Below are positions 57,242-64,000 of a stretch of DNA of 64,000 bases, piece after piece (the first letter of the stretch is position 1; every line of letters begins with the position of its first letter). A program made the position numbers and the translations under genes. The stretch is from Oidiodendron maius Zn (Eukaryota > Ascomycota > Leotiomycetes > Myxotrichaceae). The notes below the pieces were generated by a model. That model worked only from the letters and a program-made list of their open reading frames with translations. It did no database searches and was not told the origin of the DNA. The DNA lies in assembly GCA_000827325.1 (NCBI GenBank), contig KN832872.1:1054001-1118000 (forward strand). The letters are read 5' to 3'.

Positions 57242-59210
57242 TCAGAGCTTATTTGGAGACGTTTGGGTTGTGGGCCACTGATAGCCAGCTGCGTCGCTGA
57301 ATTTATATCCGTACGACGAGGTGAAATCATCCAGGACAGCAGGACCTCGTGAGCCTGAGAAAATTAGCTTAGTACACCATGACAAGAGTAAAAGTGAACG
57401 AGAAGATGGAGTCAGCTCACCGTAGGGGTATTCCATGGGGATGATCTCCTTATTCTCATCAAGGTAGTGGAGCAGCGGGGTGAAAATTCTCCAACTGGCA
57501 TCTAGCTCATCATCACGAACGAAGTTAGAGTGATCGCCTTTCAGAGCATCAAGGATGAGAGATTCGTACGCCTCTGGAATCTTGAGGTCTGAAAAGCGTC
57601 TACGATAGGTCAAGTCTAACTCGGTAACAACAGTTTGCATGCTCAGGCCAGGGAGTTTGGAGTTCATCTTGATGTAGACACTTTCGTTTGGTTGAATTCG
57701 CATGACAAGCTCGTTCCGAGGGATATCCTTGAAGATGCCAGAGGTGACATCCTTGAACTGGATACGGATCTCAGTCTTCTGCTCGTTGAGAGCTTTGCCT
57801 GCCTTCATGATGAACGGGACGCCATCCCAACGCTCATTCTTGATGAACGCCACCATGGCGCAGAAAGTTGGACATCTAGAATCCTTGGGCACTGTATCAT
57901 CCTCCTTGTAGGAAGGCTTATTTCCATCAAGCGACTTTCCGTATTGGCCGATAATGACGTTCTTTGGTTCGATGGCCGGAATGGCGCGCAGGACTCGAAC
58001 CTTCTCATCTCGGACGTCTTCAGCCGAGAAGGAAATTGGGCGCTCCATAGCCAGCAGAGTCAAAACTTGGAGCAGATGGTTTTGCATGACATCTCGGATG
58101 ATACCAAACTCATCGAAATAACCACCCCGACCCTCGGTGCCGAAGGGTTCTTTGAAGGTGATCTGGACGTTGTCGATGTGATTGCGATTCCAAGTTGCTC
58201 CGAAGAACTCGTTACCAAATCGCAGAATCAAAATGTTCTTTACCATCTCCTTGCCTAAGTAATGGTCGATGCGGAAAATCTCATCTTCCTTCCAGTCGGG
58301 TTCCAGAGCCTTTTGAAGCTCCCGGGAGCTACCTAGATCCTTGCCGAACGGCTTCTCGACCTACAAAAAGAGTTAGTGAGAGGTTATTTGGCTCGCAGCT
58401 CTTGACAGCCATACAATAATTCTTGCAATGCCATTCTTCGGGTAGCAGTTCTTCTTCAGATGCTCGGACACGGTGATGAAGACACTAGGGGGAAGCGCCA
58501 TGTAGAAGACACGATTGGATTCTTTCCGGCCCTTCTCGAGCGCCTCCAGGTGCTTCAGCAGCTCAATGAATGATTCATCCTTGTCATATTGACCGGCAAT
58601 GTAGGTGCAGAGAGAGCAAAAGTCCTGCAGCTGCTGCTCCATATCCTTGGTAGGAGTCTTGATGTAGGACTTCACGCGCTTGAGGTACTCCTCATGATCC
58701 ATTTTCGTTCGTGCATATCCGACAATTTTAATGTCCTTTGGCAGGAATTGGTTGCGGTACTATCGGACGAAACTATCAGCTGTTGTGCTCAGTACGGACT
58801 CCCGCTCCAACTTACAAGGCCAAAGAGGGCCGGAAACTACGTCGGACAACTCGTTAGTGAGAACCCAAAGAGGATTGATGGAGGACCTCTCACTGTCTTC
58901 TTCTTGGCTAGGTCACCGGAAGCACCAAGGACTACGATAACCGTATTGTTCTTAAGCTCGATGGACCTGGTGGGGCAAGGATATGGTCAGTTCAGTGCAC
59001 TTTTAACACAGGATACCACAAGTTCTCCAATGGAAAGCCACCCCCATCGTGACCAGTCCGAGGCGCCACAGCTCCCAGGCATTTTTCCTGCTCATCCGGA
59101 CAACGACGTTGTGCGGCGAGAGCTGTTCTGATGGGGGATGCGAAACAGAGCGGGAAGGCTTACCCAGCGTTTGGGACCGCGTCGTCGGGCTTGATCATTG
59201 TGTCGGCCAT
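57242..59210 (-). CDS. ZWF1: Glucose-6-phosphate 1-dehydrogenase
   Basis: First, NADPH-producing step of the oxidative pentose phosphate pathway, cytosolic. Exons read downwards: 59210-59164, 58966-58894, 58836-58816, 58759-58415, 58360-57421, 57354-57242; 512 residues, the usual length. The third exon is a 21-base micro-exon encoding FPALFGL. Landmarks: NADP-binding GASGDLAKKKT (about residues 29-39), the EKPFGKDLGSS motif, the active-site RIDHYLGKEMVKN (catalytic His), and conserved LRFGNEFFGATWNRNHIDNVQITFKE, GYFDEFGIIRDVMQNHLLQ, PSYKEDDTVPKDSRCPTF and FTPLLHYLD. The C-terminus is SRGPAVLDDFTSSYGYKFS. The start MADTMIKPDDAVPNAG is the only ATG upstream of the first junction. Divergent from the ribosomal protein eL33 gene across 900 bases. 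Confidence 0.97.
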
Positions 59211-60110
59211 GGCGAAGGGAATGCTTCGTCCGATCGAGGGGCTTTGCGCGGAAGAGAGAAGAAGGATCAGGGGCGTCGGACGGACTTGACAGAGAAAAGA
59301 AGCACAATGGCACTGAGACGCCTCGAGAAGAAGCCCGTTTCGGAGTAGGTGGGATGTGGAGTCCTTAGTAACTGCACGATGTTGTATAATCAACCGCGAG
59401 AGGTGGGGTGGGGTGGCAGTTGCTCAGGTTGGCCGTGTTGCTGTCGGACGACGGTCGGACGGCAGCCGCGCGCGCGAGGAGGGCCAGCGGATAAATTCTA
59501 GCACGTCGATGGGCTCTTGGGACTCTTGGGCGCGGTTGGGGCGAGTGGTTGGAGCTTTGAAGCTGGAGGGCTGTTTGCAGCCCTCCTCGAAGTCTGGGTC
59601 TGGCTCTGGGCACAACGTCACTGTCACAGCAAGGCGGCAAAAGGTACGAAACTGCGAAAGTACGGTGAAGGGAAAGAACACAAAGACCGCTCTCAAGGGA
59701 CGCCTTCACAACGTTCGAAGGGTCTTGCGGCCGGCGGCCATCGGATTGATTACTGTTCACGTCGAAAAAGATTGACCAAGGCTTCCGGATCTCCTTGGTA
59801 ATACCAAACCGTGCTGTATTTCTTGGTGCTATCTGACCATTTTCTCGCTTGGTTAAAGCTCTCGATATTCACGCCTGGTATTTCGGGCGCTAAGGCACAA
59901 ATATCCATCGTTTAGCCAGAACATCACGTGGTCCCCCACTGGCCGCCCACAAACCCGACATTTTCAAAATTCTAAGTAGCCGACCCAACCTCGAATCCCG
60001 TCCAACGCCCATCGACAATTTCGACAACCCTCAGCAACGAAGTCTTTTCACTAGGACGTCGTTGATACCTTCTCCTATCTGTACTCATAGTCTGGGAGTT
60101 TTCAGTCAAG
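59211..60110. promoter_or_regulatory. Divergent region between ZWF1 and eL33
   Basis: 900 bases between divergent starts, so it must carry both promoters. A CACGTG lies at 59935-59940, 171 bases before the eL33 start, and the last 150 bases are a pyrimidine-rich leader typical of ribosomal protein genes. Open frames of up to about 140 codons on both strands overlap each other and look accidental. Confidence 0.5.
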
Positions 60111-60887
60111 ATGCCTTCAGAAGCTGGTCACCGCCGTAAGTCCCACTGTCCTTCATATGGAGAACGAGAATGCGGAATACAGAGGCATCGCGGACTCCGC
60201 CAGGAGACCGCGCGCGCTCTGTCTCTCGAGGAATTCAATGTCTCTATGTCTAGCTTTCTCTCCTTTCTTTATTTTCCGCTCTAGATGGCCAATGCTAACT
60301 GATTTCTCTCTGCAGTTTATGTCAAGTGAGTCTTACCCACCTACGGAGCCGAAAGTTTTCTTTGAGCCAGACAACGATGTCCACTTGAATATGGTACCAG
60401 TGGACTAGTCTGGTAATTGATGGAGAAGCTGGCGGAGCTGTCAATATGGAATTAGGGGATGGTTGCTGATATAGAACTGTCTACAGGGGCCGCCACCTGA
60501 GCTACCAACGCGGCAAGCGCAACACAACTCCAGGCACAAGCTTGATCAAGATTGAGGGTGTGGATGATACCAATGCAGCAAAGTATGTTCTGCGACCAGC
60601 AAGCAGTTGGGAGAGATACTGACATTTTGACTAGCTTCTACTTGGGAAAGAAGGTTGCCTTCGTCTACCGAGCACAGAGAGAGGTGAGAGGATCGAAGGT
60701 CAGGATCATCTGGGGAAAGGTTACGAGACCACACGGTATGCACTACATAGGACTAGAAGATGAGAAGGCAGTGGCTAACAGTTTTGAAGGAAACTCTGGG
60801 GTAGTACGGGCACAATTCAGACGCAATCTTCCTCCAAAGTCCTTCGGCGCATCGGTTCGAGTTATGCTGTACCCATCTTCGATATAG
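60111..60887 (+). CDS. RPL33: 60S ribosomal protein eL33 (L35A)
   Basis: Large-subunit ribosomal protein of 109 residues. Exons 60111-60135, 60316-60325, 60487-60582, 60635-60735, 60790-60887; all in frame. The second exon is only 10 bases and supplies part of LYVK. The protein starts [25 protein letters not shown] and continues [80 protein letters not shown], which matches eL33 end to end. The intron-dense 5' part (introns of 180 and 161 bases after the first codons) is typical of fungal ribosomal protein genes. The first exon ends just after residue 8, and the long first introns may hold regulatory sequence. Confidence 0.96.
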
Positions 60888-62662
60888 GAAAGATGGTTCG
60901 GAGTTTGCACGCATTGGGGTGGTTGGTGGTCTGGCAGAATTCGATCACGGCAATTGGGCAGTGGAAAATGCGGACATAGCATTGCTGATAGAATTCCAAT
61001 AAATCAAATACCAACCATTAGAGGGCACTTGGCCCGTTACGGCACGTGAAGTCAGGAGATTGCGGGAAACATAAAAACGCCTATCTGCCAATACCGGGAG
61101 AGTAGTGCAGGCTGATCTTCGATATCGGACAAGGTTTATTGCGGCGGTGCCCTGCCCAATATCATCTTTTGTCGCCACTGACTGTCGAAGTGCTCTACGC
61201 ACAGTATATCTCGTACTACTGTAATACACACGGTGATAGACGCCACTGTGTCAGAGCAAAACAGAGAGCTGCAGGGACTCTTATCAGCAAGTTAGATGGA
61301 ATTCCTCTGGGTACTTCGGACTCAGAAGGGGATTCCGCTAGTGGCGCCGCCCTCTTGCTCCCGCGACATGAAACGGAACACGCAAGTCGGTCTTACGCAG
61401 CCCTGTCGAGGATTGGGTACATGCCCGCAGATACACTTGGTATCTAAGATAAATAAATGCACACCCTGTTCCTTGCTTTTAGGACCTTTCTATATATATT
61501 ATTGGTGAAGAACCCCTTGAGGCGAAGAACGGGTATACATTTATTCACCCCTAGATACCAAGTAGTCTGCACGGTACCCATAGGGGAAGGGCAGAAGTGG
61601 TCAGGCGCTGTGTTCGACTGTGAAAAGCCGCGAATTCCGACCTTTTTGCAGCTGAAAGGCTACTGCCGCCCCGTCTCTTATCAAAGCCGCCACCCACGTC
61701 GACCAGACAACCAGGATCAAGGGCATTCGAGAAAAGGTGCCTGCGGAGAACGGAGGTACACAGGCCCGTCTGCAAACTGACAGCACAGATGCTCGTACGG
61801 CTGTACTCCGTATGGGTCCGAGGCACAGCAACCGGCTTTTCTAGCCTCCAGGTGAGCCGGCCGCGGTGACGTTTTGTGACTGTGACGTTGCCATGCCTCG
61901 TATTGTGGATCTGGGTTTATCCCCAGGAGTGCAAGTATCGACGCTGCACGAAGGGCTTGTGGGTTCTCCCCTCCACCGCTCCCCAGGGAAATATGGAGGG
62001 AGGAGATCCTCCTAGTACCGTACCTAGAACAGGACCATGGCCGTACCTATCCATTAGCTACTTTTGATTCTTAGCCTCCACCAGGAATTATGGGGCCTAC
62101 CGAAAACCTGCCTGCCGCCCTCTCGTAGTAACACCTAGGCTGGTATGTATTATTGTAGAGAGGTCCCTACATGTTGGGACGCATCCTTTTGGAACCCTTC
62201 CTCCTCCTTCTCCTCCTTCTTCCCCCCCCTATCACCGCCACCTCCAGTCTCACTCGTTGCTGGACGCTATCCATCTTGTCCTTTCGACGGGATTCGCTTG
62301 CCTCTGTTTTGTTGTCTCTTTCATTCCGCTTGTTGCCATTCTGGAAGAGCCGTGCGCCACACCAGAGTTGTCCCCGCCACGCAATACGAACTGCTCACTC
62401 ATAACCAACCGTCTCCGCATTCCTACGTTACCATCTCAGATCATCACTAAGGACAACGCTGGGGCCTCATGACTGCCGTCTCCTGGGTTTGTTAGATGCT
62501 GTTCTGGCTTTGAATTGAACTGTCGTTCTCGTTATCAACCATCCGAGCCCTCCGCCGCACCCGCGCTCGTTTCAAAATCTGGAGAGAAGATAACGTACAT
62601 CAACAACGCGACTAAATTGATTCAACACCTGCGACCAGCTTCTTAACTCCAAGGCACTCTCG
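60888..62662. other. Intergenic region
   Basis: 1.78 kb between two plus-strand genes with no gene I can support. Open frames of about 90-105 codons on both strands overlap and look accidental. The last 500 bases (62160-62640) are CT-rich, like a promoter and leader for the DUF2406 gene. Confidence 0.45.
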
Positions 62663-64000
62663 ATGTCTTCCACGGCGCATCCGCTCCCAGCGCCCCCAGG
62701 CCAGCACCGGCCCAGGGCGCAGAGCACCTTCAGCTTCCGCTCGAACCATTCGCACCATAGCAGTGGCAGCGGCCACAAGATCTCTCTAGTTGAGACGCAC
62801 GAGGAGAAGGAGTCTCGAAGACTCCACTCCAAGGCGGACCCCACGATGGCGATCACAGAAGCAGAGCCATGTAAGTACAATGGGCAGGCTTTGACGCATT
62901 GCTTTTCTTTGAGCTTGCCGCTAATAATATCTGTAGCTGCTGTTGCAAGCGACGTTAAAACATCATTGGCACCTATCCGCGCAATTCAGCACCGAGATAG
63001 CCAAGGGAACCCTATTGGTTTGTCTGCCCATTGCTCCAACTGAATACCAAGAAACTGATTTGGCTACTCATAACAGCCGATCCAGACAGATCGAACCCTA
63101 CACGCAGTCGATGGGAGAGACCTCTCGATACCATTCGGTCGTTCGAGGCAGCTATCGATGGAGGATACTCGCGGAAATCATACATACGAAGAGGTCAGGC
63201 GCTCACAAAACTCCGAAAAGCTACATTGATTTAGAATAATGCGCTGACATTCTTTCGCTGTTGCAGAACCAGCAGACGCACCAGCAACTCGCAGAAGCAG
63301 CTACTACGGTAAGATTTTATCTCCCATATTCGACCTATTTTGGCCTTTTTTCGTCCCTCTCTCTATTTCTGTAGAAGTTCCTATTCACCTGCCAAATGCC
63401 AGGAATGCCCCATTGTTTTGCCATGACTTTCATCGCGTGGCGGTGGGACCAGCTGGGTTGTACTACTTAATTTTGGCACGGGGTTGATGGTGGCTGGTGC
63501 TTACACCCTGTTCCTTATCACCGACAACTAACTTTCCACCATCGCGAGATTCAACATCGTTTGGAAAAAGTCGCTAATGCAAGCACCACAGGAAACCAGG
63601 GACCAGTAGAAGACAGACCTAGGTACCAGAACGGCTACTATGGGCAACGATCGCAATCTCAAAGGCCCGAAAGCACTTACATGGGCCGGCCAGAGAGTTA
63701 CTACAACAACAATATGGAGAGCAACGGTCCAAACAGCGGTCCAAGCAACGGATATTACCCCAATCGGGCGCGGTATCCACGGACTGCCACGGAACCACAC
63801 TACGGTCATGGACAAGGCGTGTATCCTGCACCAGGAAATCAACCATCATACGAAACGGTGACGACGGCGTCAGGAAGCGGCAGCTCCTCTGAGCCTGCTG
63901 GCTACTCTACCGACCCCAGCAGCGACAACAGCTCTCTAGACCGCATGGCTGGTGCCGGCATGAAAGAGCCATCCGAAAATTATGGCCTCGAGGGGTTCGG
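62663..64000 (+). CDS. DUF2406 protein (3' end cut by window)
   Basis: Exons so far: 62663-62870, 62937-63017, 63077-63193, 63267-63308, 63592 to beyond 64000, all in frame (286 residues visible, still open). The DUF2406 signature is spread over the first three exons: HSKADPTMAITEAEP, SDVKTSLAPIRAIQHRDSQGNPIADPDRSNPTRSRWERPLDTIRSFEAAIDGGYSRKSYIRR. Yeast relatives (e.g. the Ykr075c/Yor062c group) have no clear role. After exon 4 the protein becomes Ser/Tyr/Asn/Gly-rich low complexity (ENGYYGQRSQSRPEST...), probably disordered and phosphorylated. The N-terminus is Ser/His-rich. The intron before exon 5 is long (283 bases). No membrane helix or signal is visible. Confidence 0.85.

Noticed and set aside
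59356-59801. Plus- and minus-strand frames of 130-140 codons between ZWF1 and eL33
   Set aside because: Mutually overlapping and without homology; this is a bidirectional promoter.

Overview
This window is nuclear DNA of a filamentous ascomycete (Pezizomycotina). The coding genes are split by short introns (mostly 46-65 bases, GT..AG, with CTAAC/CTGAC-like branch points). The gene content is typical of that group: a Pro1/RosA-type Zn2Cys6 regulator, 2EXR, DUF3074 and DUF2406 proteins, fungal lumazine synthase and Shr3. I could not fix the class or species. No tRNA, rRNA, CRISPR array, intact transposon or virus-like element was recognised. Gene models were built by eye from frame continuity, splice signals and remembered family sequences, and every listed exon set closes in frame.

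Layout. 1-21 kb is gene-dense: the STT4 phosphatidylinositol 4-kinase (5' end cut by the window edge), a SAM methyltransferase, a hidden three-exon LSM6 gene on the minus strand, a Rad60/Esc2-like SUMO-like-domain protein, a Mn-type cation diffusion facilitator, a large low-complexity protein of unknown function, lumazine synthase (RIB4) divergent from a DUF3074 protein, a decayed ADE8-like gene, and THO complex subunit 5. 21.1-29.4 kb is gene-poor, with one conserved unknown protein on the minus strand (24.7-25.4 kb). 29.4-35.4 kb holds the permease chaperone SHR3, a mitochondrial ribosomal protein of the mS42/mS43 (SOD-fold) family, and a SAM+PH domain protein. 35.4-39.6 kb is a long promoter-like stretch in front of the Pro1-type regulator. 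43-64 kb holds a Cys-rich membrane protein, a divergent pair (FMN-dependent alpha-hydroxy acid oxidase/dehydrogenase and zinc alcohol dehydrogenase), a SWIM zinc-finger protein, a membrane-anchored histidine acid phosphatase, a 2EXR protein, glucose-6-phosphate dehydrogenase divergent from ribosomal protein eL33, and a DUF2406 protein cut by the window end.

Most genes are independent housekeeping genes. The clearest candidate functional unit is the FMN enzyme/alcohol dehydrogenase pair. Its 726-base shared promoter holds two identical copies of a perfect 10-base palindrome, one about 180-245 bases from each start codon, plus a 9-base inverted repeat between them. The acid phosphatase has a perfect 12-base palindrome containing CACGTG (the Pho4/NUC-1 core) 194 bases before its start codon. 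I found no wholly new multi-gene system. The most useful results are the hidden LSM6 gene, the palindrome-flanked oxidoreductase pair and the ADE8-like pseudogene.
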